Source of the DNA: an uncultured Candidatus Binatia bacterium
GTDB taxonomy: Bacteria > Desulfobacterota > Binatia > Bin18
Direction of reading: 5' to 3'
Assembly (NCBI GenBank): GCA_958296235.1
Contig: OY282457.1
Span: forward strand, 3,467,338 to 3,531,337
Length of the DNA: 64,000 bases
Below, piece after piece: positions 8,563 through 17,505 of the stretch; position 1 is the stretch's first letter; every line of letters starts with the position of its first letter. A program made the position numbers and the translations under genes. The notes under the pieces are model-generated. The model saw only the letters and a program-made list of their open reading frames with translations. It did not search any database and was not told where the DNA came from.

Positions 8563-8883
8563 TCAGGCTCCGGGAGGCCGGTAGGGTACGCTTTTTCCTA
8601 TTGCCTCGTCCACGGTTTCCGGTGTCACGAGTACGGTGACGCCGATGTTGAGAGCGCCGGCGGCGCCGATCGTTAAGGACACAGCCGTTGCCGTTGCGTC
8701 GTCGGGAAGATCGGCAATGATGTACAGGTCGGGCTCCCCGAAGGCGTAGTACAGCACCTCTACACGGCCACCCATGCCCTCAATGGTCTGGGTTAATGCC
8801 GCCCGTCGTCGCGTGCCGCCTTCTTTCAGCAACCCGGTCAATCCCGACTGCGTGTACGTTGCGTGAAACATGTATTTGCCCAT
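8563..8883 (-). CDS. GYD domain-containing protein
   Basis: This is a 106-residue small protein of the GYD family. It opens MGKYMFHATYTQSGLTGLL and contains GGRVEVLYYAFGEPDLYIIADLP (split here: GGRVEVLYYAFG at about 38-49, EPDLYIIADLP at 50-60), both typical. The family folds like a dimeric alpha-beta barrel and its biochemical role is unknown. AGGAGG precedes the ATG by 7-8 nt. It stands alone between the two element copies, head to head with the broken amidase gene. Confidence 0.85.
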   Translation of the reverse strand: MGKYMFHATYTQSGLTGLLKEGGTRRRAALTQTIEGMGGRVEVLYYAFGEPDLYIIADLPDDATATAVSLTIGAAGALNIGVTVLVTPETVDEAIGKSVPYRPPGA

Positions 8884-9065
8884 GCGTTTCCCTCCTCATG
8901 TCGTGGCCTTCAATCATTGCGCTCCAGGCGTCTGAATGCAAGCGTTGAAATGATATTCCACTTAACGCAGCTTAGGTGTCGTCGTCGAGTTTTGTCGAAA
9001 GCGCGTCTCATTTGCATTCGCGGGATGGGGTGACGTATGATTCCGCAAAAAGAAGGAGGCTGCCC

Positions 9066-10141
9066 ATGCCCGTCCGTATGCCCAGCCCTCAGGATTTGCG
9101 CGACGCCGGTCGGCGTTTTGGTTTTGACGTGAATGACGAAGAGGTTGACGGTTTCTCTCAGTATATCCGCGAGATGCTGCCGGCCTACCAGCGCCTTGAC
9201 GAACTGGTCGCGCCCACCGTTCCGGTCAAATATCCGCGGCGGGATTTCGGGGCGCGGCCGGCGACCGAGGACAACCGGGACAACGGCTGGGCGTGGCGCT
9301 GCTCCATTCCCGGCACGCCCAATGGCCGGCTGGCCGGCAAGACGGTTGGGCTGAAGGATCATGTGCGCGTTGCCGGCATTCCGCTGCTGAACAGCTCCAG
9401 CGTTATGGAAGGCTATGTGCCGACCGAAGACGCGACGATTGTCACCCGTTTGCTTGATGCCGGCGCTGAGATCATCGGCAAGGTGGTGAATGGCTCGCAC
9501 TGTTTCGACGCAATCGGGCTCAGCATCTACCCTGGGCCGCAGCCGATCAATCCGGCCACGGGCCGCCACTGCGCCGGTGGGTCGTCAAACGGCAGCGCGG
9601 TCGTGGTTGCCAACGGCACCGCGGATATCACTATGGGCGGCGACCAGGGCGGCTCGATTCGCATTCAGGATGGCTGCGGGCCGCCGGCATGGAAGTATCC
9701 GGCACAAACCCGCCGGCCAAGAAACGGCAAGCGGTCTTATATTTCAATCAGGCAGCCTCTTTGCATCCCCAGCAAGATGTAGTACAAGGCGAATATGACG
9801 CCCAACCCGCACAACAGCCCCTCCTGGCCCTTATGTGTCATAAAAGTGTCATATAAAAAGCTAAGTCCCTGTTTTTGCTCACTTTCGCTCGCAGAGGGGG
9901 GGGGGTGGGACCGTCAACAAAATAACCCCCTGAGACCCGCCCAAATACGGCAAAAAAAGAGCGAAAACCGCGCAAAAGTATTAGCCCACCTAAGAAACCC
10001 CGAAAAGCCCCAAAATAACCCCAAACAGGCTACTTCTAAGTCACTGAAATATCTAGGGATTTTCGGGGCAAATTCTCATTTCATTTGCAAATTCACAATG
10101 ACGTGCTGCTGCGGGCCGCGTATGCCTATGAGCAGAGTTGA
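9066..10141 (+). pseudogene. amidase-signature enzyme, interrupted; 3' remnant retained
   Basis: From ATG 9066 (AAGGAGG 6 nt upstream), 200 residues match an amidase-signature hydrolase. The catalytic Lys97 (VGLKDHV), the GGSSNGSA loop with Ser173, and nucleophile Ser197 in DQGGSIR are all present. Homology stops abruptly at about 9669, where element copy 2 begins. After that copy, 10100-10141 encodes DVLLRAAYAYEQS and a stop, which looks like the normal amidase C-terminus. About 250-300 residues are therefore missing. As translated, the 5' part would read on into unrelated sequence to 9782. The protein is most likely inactive. Confidence 0.8.
9676..10083 (+). repeat. dispersed ~410-bp element, copy 2, within the amidase gene
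   Basis: It is a same-orientation copy of 8081-8490. It starts within the shared coding fragment, whose matching frame ends at TAA 9854-9856. It has a 10-G run at 9896-9905 and the stem CCCCGAAAAGCCC (9998-10010) with GGGATTTTCGGGG (10056-10068); one stem base differs from copy 1. It joins amidase codons on its left and the amidase tail 17 bp to its right. Confidence 0.85.
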
Positions 10142-10156
10142 GGCCCAAGCGGCGAA

Positions 10157-11329
10157 TCAGGCGGTATCCGGCTGACCGACCAGTTCTCGGGCGAGCCAGC
10201 GGTAGAACTGGGCAATGGTCTGCTCGAACGGGCTCAGCGGCCCGCGCGCGGCCTTGCTCGAATACATCGCCTTGGCGAGTTCGGTTGTTGCGAGCCTGTC
10301 CTGTTCGTTGACGCGCTCCATGATCCCCCGCCGCTGCGCGCCGATATCCGGGGCGACTTCAAGCAGGTCGGGCGACGCCAGATAGCCGCCCAGAATCCCG
10401 GTCCGCTCGGGCGCCTGCGGGTGGAAGCTCAACCAGTTGTTCCCGTTGGGCCGCATCGCCATGGTAAACGCCGGCCAGATATAGACCATATACCCGGTAG
10501 TGAGGTCTTCTTCGGTGAAGGTGTCCAGGCGTCCTCTGGGTGTCATGGTATGGCCGCCGGATTTGAATGCCGTGTTCATGCGGCAGCGCATATGGGTGAA
10601 GGATAAATCCGCGGGCGGTGGCGGGGTATACGAATTCTGGCCCGGCATAGCGTCCTGCACTGTGTCGCTGTGCAGCCCGATGTGGTGGTAATACTCCATC
10701 GAATTCTCGGCCGAGAGCTTCCAGTTGCCGTTCCAGACGGATTCGTAATGAAAAATCTCTTTTTGCTCGGCCACGCGATAGTTGGCGATATAGCCTTCGA
10801 GGGTTTGCATTCGGGCGGCGAGTGGGGGCGCGTCTTCACTCAGGTTGACGAACAGAAATCCGAACCATTCTGCGAGCCGGTAGCGCGGCAGGCCGCACTG
10901 CTCGCGGTCGAAGCGGCGCGCGCCGGCCATATGCGGCGCGGACAGCAGGCGGCCGTCCGTCGCATACGTCCAGGCATGATAGGGGCAGACGAAACGGCGC
11001 GTGCTGCCCGAGTCCTGCGCCAGCGGCATGAAACGGTGCCGGCAGATGTTTGACAACGCCCGAACCTCGCCATCGTCTCCGCGCACGATGAGGAGCATGT
11101 CACCCAAGACATTGAAGGCGTAATAGTCGCCGGGATTGGGGATATATTCCGCGCGCCCGACACACAGCCAGGCGGTCTTGAAAAGTTTCTCGATCTCCAG
11201 CGTGTACAGCTCGGACGAGCGGTAGGCGGCCGGCGGCAGGCTGAGGCAGTCGGTATCGTCGAGCGTGAGATACTCGCCGAGCGTCGCGAGCAGTTGGGCC
11301 AACATCGGCTGGGGCGACACATCGACCAT
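10157..11329 (-). CDS. Rieske [2Fe-2S] ring-hydroxylating oxygenase alpha subunit
   Basis: This is a 390-residue oxygenase component. The Rieske cluster ligands are C96, H98, C115 and H118 (CRHRF to CPYHAW). The mononuclear iron site is visible as E212-x2-H215-x4-H220 in AENSMEYYHHIGLH. It resembles aromatic-ring or related mono/dioxygenases; the substrate is not readable from sequence. The ATG at 11329 gives a normal family length. The frame stays open far upstream, but those codons are antisense to the OPT gene. No reductase or ferredoxin gene adjoins it, so electrons must come from elsewhere. Confidence 0.88.
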   Translation of the reverse strand: MVDVSPQPMLAQLLATLGEYLTLDDTDCLSLPPAAYRSSELYTLEIEKLFKTAWLCVGRAEYIPNPGDYYAFNVLGDMLLIVRGDDGEVRALSNICRHRFMPLAQDSGSTRRFVCPYHAWTYATDGRLLSAPHMAGARRFDREQCGLPRYRLAEWFGFLFVNLSEDAPPLAARMQTLEGYIANYRVAEQKEIFHYESVWNGNWKLSAENSMEYYHHIGLHSDTVQDAMPGQNSYTPPPPADLSFTHMRCRMNTAFKSGGHTMTPRGRLDTFTEEDLTTGYMVYIWPAFTMAMRPNGNNWLSFHPQAPERTGILGGYLASPDLLEVAPDIGAQRRGIMERVNEQDRLATTELAKAMYSSKAARGPLSPFEQTIAQFYRWLARELVGQPDTA

Positions 11330-11385
11330 ACGGGCATTCAAGCACGAAACCTGCTCCGGGTGAAGGTCTTGGGGGACTCGGCGCG

Positions 11386-13227
11386 TCACCGGCTGCGCCA
11401 ATAGAAAAACAGCAGCGCGGTGAGTACGGCCACCAGACTCAGCCCGGTTTGGAGTCCGTCCGGCAGGCCAAGACCGAGGCGGCTGAAACCCAGGCTGGCG
11501 GCCAATGCAATGCCGACGCCGGTCAGGGCTTCGCCGGCAATGGCTCCCGAGGCCAGCAGCACGCCGGGCTGGGAGGCCGCGGCTTCTGAGGCTGGGAGCC
11601 GCTGACGATGCAGGAGGGAGGACAGCAGACCACCCAGAAAAATCGGAACGCTCAGCCCGAGCGGCAGATACATGCCGACCGCAACTGGCATGAGGTGGAG
11701 CCGGAAAGCCGCGCCCCGCTGGGCGAGCAGACGGTCCACCCCAACCAGCATGAGACCGATCACAGCCCCGGTCCCGACCAGATGCCACGGGAGCTGACCG
11801 TCGCCGAAAAAGCCGCGCGCCAGACTGGCGAACAGTTGCGCCTGGGGGGCGGCGAGTTCTTTGCCGCCAATGCCGCCGGGCGTGTGATCGTGCAGCAGCT
11901 GCAGGACGGGTGCCATAATCAGCGCGGCCACGGCCACGCCGCCGATCTGCATGATTTGCTGGCGGCGGGGCGAAGCGCCGACCAGCTGGCCGGTCTTGAG
12001 ATCGTTGCACACATCACCGGCTGTGCAGGCCGTACAACACACCACCGCGGCCACACCCAGGATTGCCAGCATGCCGGTCGTGCCCGTAAAGCCAAACAGA
12101 ACGAGCATCAGCCCGGTCGCCAGCACGGTCGTGATGGTCATGCCCGAGACCGGGCTGTTGGAGTTGCCAACCAGGCCCACGATATAACTGGCCACCGCGG
12201 TAAAAAAGAGCGCCATGACAAACATGATGGCGGTTGCCGTCAGGGTTACGTCCACTCGCCCGGTAAACAGAAAATACACACTGCCGGTCAGGGCCAGGCA
12301 GCCCAGGGTCAGGGCGCCGGTCCAGGCCAGCGGCATATCCTGAGCCGCGTCCTGAGTCTCCGCCGGCCCTGTCCGAGCAGCCGGCAGCAGCGCGCGGACG
12401 GCCTCCCCCAAGCCGCTCCACACCTGCCCAATGGCCACTATGCCGCCCACGACCATAGCGCCGACTCCGATATAGCGTACCTGCTGTGACCACACTGTGT
12501 AGGCGCGTTCAACCGGCTGTTCGGGGCTGGAGATATCCACGCTCAAAATGGGCAGAGCCAGCAGCCACCCCAGCCCGCCCCCCAGAAAAATGAGGGCCGC
12601 GATATTGAGCCGGACGATCAGACCTACGCCCAGCAGGGCGACCGACAGGTCGCTGCCCAGATAGACCACGCTCTTGCCCACCAGCCAGGCCCCTTCGAGC
12701 GTCCCTTTGAGGACCCCGACGAAACTCACCAGCGCCTTGAAGACACAACCAAAGAGGGCCCCCTGGATGACCTGGCGGGCGTCCTGGCCGGCGGCCTGTT
12801 GTCCGGTCCGCAGTACGGCGGCACACGCGACGCCTTCGGGAAAGGGAAGGGTATCCGCGGTGACAAACACCCGACGCATCGGGATCATGAGAACAATACC
12901 CAGCAGGCCGCCGGCCAGGGCCACCAGCGTGGTCAAAACCAGGTCAAACTCGTGCCAGACGCCGACCAGGACCAGGGCCGGCATGGTAAAAATAATGCCG
13001 GCGGCCAGCGACTCGCCCGCGGACGCCGCGGTCTGGGCCTGGTTGGCTTCAAGCACTGACTGTCTGCCCAGCAGCACGCGCAAGAGCAGCATGGAGACCA
13101 CCGCGGCCGGGATAGAGGCCGATACTGTCATGCCGACTTTCAGACCCAGATAGACGTTTGCCGCGCCCATGATTACGGCCAGGGCCAGCCCTACGGAGAT
13201 GGAGTAAACCGTCAGTTCTTGCCGCAT
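11386..13227 (-). CDS. OPT family oligopeptide transporter
   Basis: This is a 613-residue integral membrane protein with around 14-16 hydrophobic segments. The start RQELTVYSISVGLALAVIMG, followed by ANVYLGLKVGMTVSASIPAAV, is typical of the bacterial OPT family. The conserved LPFPEGVACAAVL (about residues 127-139) and VGNSNSPVSGMT are also present. Substrates in the family include peptides and metal-chelator complexes. It lies 56 bp upstream of the Rieske gene on the same strand and could be co-transcribed. The ATG at 13227 sits 7 bp after the stop of the upstream TOPRIM-like gene. Confidence 0.88.
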   Translation of the reverse strand: MRQELTVYSISVGLALAVIMGAANVYLGLKVGMTVSASIPAAVVSMLLLRVLLGRQSVLEANQAQTAASAGESLAAGIIFTMPALVLVGVWHEFDLVLTTLVALAGGLLGIVLMIPMRRVFVTADTLPFPEGVACAAVLRTGQQAAGQDARQVIQGALFGCVFKALVSFVGVLKGTLEGAWLVGKSVVYLGSDLSVALLGVGLIVRLNIAALIFLGGGLGWLLALPILSVDISSPEQPVERAYTVWSQQVRYIGVGAMVVGGIVAIGQVWSGLGEAVRALLPAARTGPAETQDAAQDMPLAWTGALTLGCLALTGSVYFLFTGRVDVTLTATAIMFVMALFFTAVASYIVGLVGNSNSPVSGMTITTVLATGLMLVLFGFTGTTGMLAILGVAAVVCCTACTAGDVCNDLKTGQLVGASPRRQQIMQIGGVAVAALIMAPVLQLLHDHTPGGIGGKELAAPQAQLFASLARGFFGDGQLPWHLVGTGAVIGLMLVGVDRLLAQRGAAFRLHLMPVAVGMYLPLGLSVPIFLGGLLSSLLHRQRLPASEAAASQPGVLLASGAIAGEALTGVGIALAASLGFSRLGLGLPDGLQTGLSLVAVLTALLFFYWRSR

Positions 13228-13233
13228 GGGCTG

Positions 13234-13785
13234 TTACCCTGGTAGTCGATCCTTCAGTTCATTCAGCGCCATTTGCAGCGACTGTGGACAGTCTGCCCCT
13301 GGCTGTTGTCCAAGCTGTTCGGCTAAAGTGATGCCGGCTTGCTTATAGTTTTTCGCCAACGAATGCTGTTTGTAGTCTGATTCTTCATCGACGGGGGTGC
13401 CCTGAAGATACACAATCCACGTCTCAATATTCCGCTTTGGGACCAAAAGAGCGATGCGTTCGCCCGTCTTACGGTTCTCAATTTTGGCGTTTTGCAACTG
13501 TTCTTCAAGACGGCGATGAATGTGTTGGACTTCTTGCCTATCCGCATCAATGATCGTTATCAGCGCAAGTGACAAGTGGTTGGCCTGACTGCGATAGGCT
13601 TTTACTTCCTCTGCATATCTTTGCAGGACAAACTGGACTGCTGACCCAGAAGGCGCAGTTTGGGGCCGGAGCTGCCTGTGGTTGAACCCCCGTTTTTTCA
13701 AGTGATGACGGACAAAATTTGCATGGGCAGCGTCCTCACAAAGAATAATGATGTCAGCGTGTCGCTTCATCATTCTCCCATCCAC
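13234..13785 (-). CDS. TOPRIM-like small protein paired with AAA ATPase (candidate defence effector)
   Basis: This is a 183-residue protein whose N-terminal strand IIILCED (Glu17) and later ITIIDADRQ (Asp80, Asp82) have the spacing of a TOPRIM acidic site. KRNIETWIVYL (about 117-127) adds a further conserved-looking acidic block. It resembles RloB- or AriB-like partners of ABC/OLD-type ATPases, but I cannot assign it to a named family. The GTG start at 13785 (AGAGGTGG upstream) overlaps the ATPase gene by 32 bp, so the two are coupled. An ATG at 13773 is an alternative start. A nuclease role is inference. Confidence 0.6.
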   Translation of the reverse strand: MDGRMMKRHADIIILCEDAAHANFVRHHLKKRGFNHRQLRPQTAPSGSAVQFVLQRYAEEVKAYRSQANHLSLALITIIDADRQEVQHIHRRLEEQLQNAKIENRKTGERIALLVPKRNIETWIVYLQGTPVDEESDYKQHSLAKNYKQAGITLAEQLGQQPGADCPQSLQMALNELKDRLPG

Positions 13786-14899
13786 GCGCTACCACCTCTG
13801 AGAGCGCGAGCGCCGACCGGTCGCTGCGTTGAAGGGGATTCATACGAGTTGGGCCGCCGTTGTCTCGGCAGAGAAGGAATCTCTTCTCGATGCCCGGGTG
13901 ATCGATTATCTCCGGGTGGTGCGATGCAAAAATGACCTGAGGCTCACTCTCCTCAGTCGCGTCGCAGAATTCGAATATCAAGGGCTGAATTTCGGCCAGA
14001 GCGACAAAGTTATCGGGTTCATCCAGACACAGGGTGGTCGTCTGGTTCTTTATCATATGCAACAAGGTGTACAGAGCGATCAGCGCTCGTTGGCCGTCCG
14101 ACAACTCCTGAAAGCCAAGCTGAAAGGATTTCCGAGACTCCCCCTCTCGCACCAGCGTCTCGAACCGGACTTTGAGCGTTCGGGCGACTTCCCCATCTTG
14201 GACAAGTTGCAAGGTACGGAAGCCATCAAGGACCTGGCTGAGCGAATCAAACAATTCACTGATCTCTCTCGGGCGCTCTTGCATCAAATGCCGATACCAG
14301 CAAGCAAAATCAGACAGGTTCACCTTGGGGTGGGGCACTTCCGACTCGCCCCGGCTCAGCATTGAAGCTGGATCAAGACGAACCGTGTACATATCTCGGA
14401 GCCAGCTTTTGAACCAGGACAGGCGTGTATTATCGTGCCGTTCCACCACAGCGGTGAGGCCGGAGCGGTGCCAATCGAAAGGAAACCGCGGCCCCGCTGA
14501 GCCGTCATCTCGAAACAATTCAATCTCTCCGTCGTGGAATCGGAAAAGCACGGTGGTGGATGTCCGCACTGCCTCTCTACGTACCCGACAGCGCTGGCGA
14601 GCGCGGTCGTGTTCCAACTCAAGGAGATAGCAGTAGTCCTCAGGAATTCCGTCAGGACCTCCGCTTACCGTCAGTTCAAACCTTTGCAGATCGAAACTTT
14701 GCCAGCGCGTGAGTGAGCGGGGCGGGAAGCTCTCTTCAACGCTTGTGGCACCCGCCACGAAGCAACGCAGTTGTTCCAGCAGATCAAAAATGGTGGATTT
14801 GCCAGTGCCATTGAGCCCGGCCAGCAGAGTCGTCCGGGCAAGCAACAACTCAAAGTTCACCAGGCACTTGTAATTGTTAATATACAGGCGTTTGAGCAT
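13754..14899 (-). CDS. AAA/ABC-type ATPase, OLD/RloA/AriA-like
   Basis: This is a 381-residue ATPase of the SMC/ABC class. Walker A is GLNGTGKST (28-36), the signature is LSDGQ (266-270), Walker B is TLCLDEPDN (289-297) and the H-loop region is SHHPE (326-330). The opening LKRLYINNYKCLVNFEL is typical of AAA_15/AAA_21 proteins. TGGAG precedes the ATG. No TOPRIM domain is fused at its C-terminus; that role falls to the overlapping downstream gene. Split ATPase plus TOPRIM pairs occur in anti-phage systems such as PARIS, and the pair here is considered a candidate relative. Confidence 0.8.
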   Translation of the reverse strand: MLKRLYINNYKCLVNFELLLARTTLLAGLNGTGKSTIFDLLEQLRCFVAGATSVEESFPPRSLTRWQSFDLQRFELTVSGGPDGIPEDYCYLLELEHDRARQRCRVRREAVRTSTTVLFRFHDGEIELFRDDGSAGPRFPFDWHRSGLTAVVERHDNTRLSWFKSWLRDMYTVRLDPASMLSRGESEVPHPKVNLSDFACWYRHLMQERPREISELFDSLSQVLDGFRTLQLVQDGEVARTLKVRFETLVREGESRKSFQLGFQELSDGQRALIALYTLLHMIKNQTTTLCLDEPDNFVALAEIQPLIFEFCDATEESEPQVIFASHHPEIIDHPGIEKRFLLCRDNGGPTRMNPLQRSDRSALALSEVVARGWENDEATR

Positions 14900-14929
14900 C
14901 GGCTACTCCAATTTTCGACAATGGGGAAT

Positions 14930-15193
14930 TCAGACCAAAAACCGCGCCCGCCTTCCACAGTCAACCATGCTAAACAACATACTATCTGTCCCACCGAAGT
15001 TCCTCCAGACCTTTACAATTCCCGTCAGGTCCACCGAATCAGCCGGATAGCGGGTCATCCACCCGCGCTTGAAGACGCTGGCATTATCGTCCTCCGGGGC
15101 ATTGCAGTACTCTTTCAGGAACCTTGCCGACCTCAGGAACTGGCGCTTCCGCGAGATCAAAGCCATGCTGAACATGGCCGACCAACTGGACAC
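14930..15193 (-). CDS. hypothetical protein upstream of the ATPase/TOPRIM pair
   Basis: This is an 87-residue open frame with codon use like its neighbours. It ends 30 bp before the ATPase start on the same strand. The GTG start is unsupported by a clear ribosome site. Features are a basic N-terminus (ISRKRQFLRSARFLKEY) and a Trp/Gly-containing C-terminus, with no family recognised. It may be a third small member of the module or the truncated end of a larger gene. Confidence 0.35.
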   Translation of the reverse strand: MSSWSAMFSMALISRKRQFLRSARFLKEYCNAPEDDNASVFKRGWMTRYPADSVDLTGIVKVWRNFGGTDSMLFSMVDCGRRARFLV

Positions 15194-15345
15194 CCCCTCA
15201 ACATCGCACTGCTCCTCCTCATCCCAGCGCCCAGCCCTCCAGAGGCGAGCTGGGGCGAGAGGGAGCCGTCCTGTCGAACGTCTTGTCAGTGCAGGGGAAA
15301 GCTTCTACAAGCATTGCCAGGGAGCGCCGGCCCGTTCTGGCCCGT

Positions 15346-15367
15346 CCTGAGCGGAGTCGAAGGGCCG
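15346..15367. repeat. short dispersed repeat (CCTGAGC...GTCGAAGGG type)
   Basis: CCTGAGCGGAGTCGAAGGG recurs with small changes at 34084-34107, 42240-42255 (reverse) and 52391-52408 (reverse). The preceding 15220-15265 is GC-rich with partial palindromes. Such elements sit only in gaps between genes here. Confidence 0.6.
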
Positions 15368-15384
15368 GTGAGCATGGAAACCTG

Positions 15385-17439
15385 ATGTCCTACCGTCTTG
15401 GTGTTGATGTGGGCGGCACTTTTACCGACTGCCTGCTGATTGACGAAGAACGCGGCAGCGCCGTCACAGCCAAGGTGCCGTCAACGCCGGCCGACCCGTC
15501 TCTGGGCGTGCTCAACGGGATCGCGCTGGTGTGCGAACGGGCCGGGGCGGACGCCCGCCATATCGCCCACGTGCTGCACGGGACGACCGTTGCGACCAAC
15601 GCCATTCTTACCGGCAGCGGCGCCAAGGTGGGCCTGGTGACAACCCAGGGGTACCGTCAGGTGTTACAGATTGCGCGCTCTTTTGTACCGGGCGCGCTGA
15701 GCGGTTGGGTGCTGTATAACAAAAGCGAGCCCCTGGCATCGCTGGAATGTACGGTTGAGGTGTCCGAACGCATCAGTGCCACGGGCGAGACCGTGGCCCC
15801 TCTGGATGAAACTCAGGCCCGCCAGGCCCTGCGCAGCCTGCGCGCCCGGCAGATCGAAGCCCTGACCATTTCTCTCATTAACGCCTATGCCAACGGCGTG
15901 CACGAACAACGCCTGCGCGCGTTGGCGGCAGAAGAACTGCCCGGCCTGCCGGTTTCCCTCTCGTCCGAGGTCATTCCGGAAATGCAGGAGTATGAGCGGA
16001 CCATTACCACGGTGGCGAATTCCTATGTTCGGCCCGTGGTCGAAACCTATGTGCGCAATCTCAAGGCCGAGCTGGCCAGGACCATGCAGGAGCCTCAACT
16101 CCACATCCTGCGCTCGGACGGCGGGCTGACCTCGGCCCAGGCCGCCGGCCATTATCCTGTCAATTTGCTGATGAGTGGACCCGCGGGTGGGGTCTCGGGA
16201 GCCATTTGGGTGGCCGGCCAGGCCGGATATCAGAACCTGCTGACGTTTGATATGGGCGGCACCTCGACCGATGTTGCCCTGGTGCAAGGCGGCAAAGCGC
16301 AGCTCCGGCGTGAAACTACGGTCGGCGATGTGACGGTCCGGGCGTCCTCGGTTGACGTGCGTTCGGTTGGGGCCGGCGGCGGCTCGATCGCCCATGTGCC
16401 GGAGCTGACTGCGGCGCTGCGGGTCGGCCCGCACAGCGCGGGAGCCGACCCCGGCCCGGCCTGCTATGGCAGAGGCGGTGGCGAGCCCACCGTGACGGAT
16501 GCCAACCTCGTGCTGGGCTATCTGCCGGAAGCGACCCGGCTGGGTGGAGCAATGGCCCTTGACCGGGCCGCGGCCGAGCAGTCCGTGGACACTATCGCGC
16601 GCGGCCTGGGCCTGTCGGTCAAAAAGGCCGCGGCCGGCATAATTGCTATTGTGAATGAAAAAATGTTCAGCGCCCTGCGGCTCATCTCGGTCCAGCAGGG
16701 TATTGATCCGCGTGACTACGCGCTGATTGCCTTTGGCGGGGCGGGTCCTTTGCACGCCAATGCCCTGGCCAGGCTGCTTGGCGCCTGGCCGGTGATTATT
16801 CCCAAAGGACCGGGGGTGCTGTGCGCCTACGGGGACGCCACAACGCGCTTGCGCAACGAGACCTCCCGGACGCTGCTGCGCCCGTTTTCACAGCTTGAGA
16901 CGTCCGAGGTCGTGGCGGTCTGCGACGAACTCGCCCAGGCCGCGGCCCGCGCCCTTGACGCCGAAAACGTGCCGCGCGCGGAACAAACGACCAGCTTTGA
17001 GGGCGACGTCCGCTACCACGGCCAGGGCACGCTGCTCACCCTGGAACTGGAGCGGCAGGAATTGCAGCGTGGGGGCCTGCCGGCAGTTGGGGCGCGGTTT
17101 GACCGCCTGCATGAGCAGTTATACACCTTTGCGCTCGACTCCGACCGTGAACTGGTCAATATTCGGGCCGTCGCGCAGGGCGCGGCCACCGCGGTGAGGC
17201 CCTATCGCGCCGAGCCGGGAGACGGCAATCCGGCCGGCGCGGCAATGGGTGAACAGCCGGTGTTTCTCGACAATACAGACCGGTCGGCCGTGCTCTACGA
17301 CCGCGCCCGGTTGCGCGCCCAGGATGTGATACGCGGTCCGGCCATTGTCATGGAAATGGACTCGACCAGCCTGATTCTGTCCGCCCATAGTGGCCGGGTC
17401 GATACGTATGGCAATATACTGATTACACCGGACGCCTGA
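15385..17439 (+). CDS. hyuA: hydantoinase/oxoprolinase A-type subunit (HyuA)
   Basis: This is a 684-residue ATP-dependent hydrolase or carboxylase alpha subunit, similar to N-methylhydantoinase A and acetophenone carboxylase subunits. The N-terminal actin-like phosphate loop GVDVGGTFTDCLLID (5-19), HVLHGTTVATNAIL, MSGPAGGVSGA, LTFDMGGTSTDVAL, SVGAGGGSIA and GADPGPACYGRGG are all present in order. I take the ATG at 15385, right before this loop; upstream in-frame codons are repeat-derived. It pairs with the hyuB gene 66 bp downstream. Substrates in the family are cyclic amides or ketones; the actual one is unknown. Confidence 0.9.
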   Translation: MSYRLGVDVGGTFTDCLLIDEERGSAVTAKVPSTPADPSLGVLNGIALVCERAGADARHIAHVLHGTTVATNAILTGSGAKVGLVTTQGYRQVLQIARSFVPGALSGWVLYNKSEPLASLECTVEVSERISATGETVAPLDETQARQALRSLRARQIEALTISLINAYANGVHEQRLRALAAEELPGLPVSLSSEVIPEMQEYERTITTVANSYVRPVVETYVRNLKAELARTMQEPQLHILRSDGGLTSAQAAGHYPVNLLMSGPAGGVSGAIWVAGQAGYQNLLTFDMGGTSTDVALVQGGKAQLRRETTVGDVTVRASSVDVRSVGAGGGSIAHVPELTAALRVGPHSAGADPGPACYGRGGGEPTVTDANLVLGYLPEATRLGGAMALDRAAAEQSVDTIARGLGLSVKKAAAGIIAIVNEKMFSALRLISVQQGIDPRDYALIAFGGAGPLHANALARLLGAWPVIIPKGPGVLCAYGDATTRLRNETSRTLLRPFSQLETSEVVAVCDELAQAAARALDAENVPRAEQTTSFEGDVRYHGQGTLLTLELERQELQRGGLPAVGARFDRLHEQLYTFALDSDRELVNIRAVAQGAATAVRPYRAEPGDGNPAGAAMGEQPVFLDNTDRSAVLYDRARLRAQDVIRGPAIVMEMDSTSLILSAHSGRVDTYGNILITPDA

Positions 17440-17505
17440 ACGTCGGGGGCGGGCAGCGAAAGAGAGCAGGTGTCAGACGCAGTGACGCAATAAGGAGCAG
17501 CGACC

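Noticed and set aside
11330..12010. Extended N-terminus of the Rieske protein (about 227 extra residues)
   Set aside because: The extra codons are antisense to the OPT transporter gene, very Arg/Pro rich, and match no Rieske protein.
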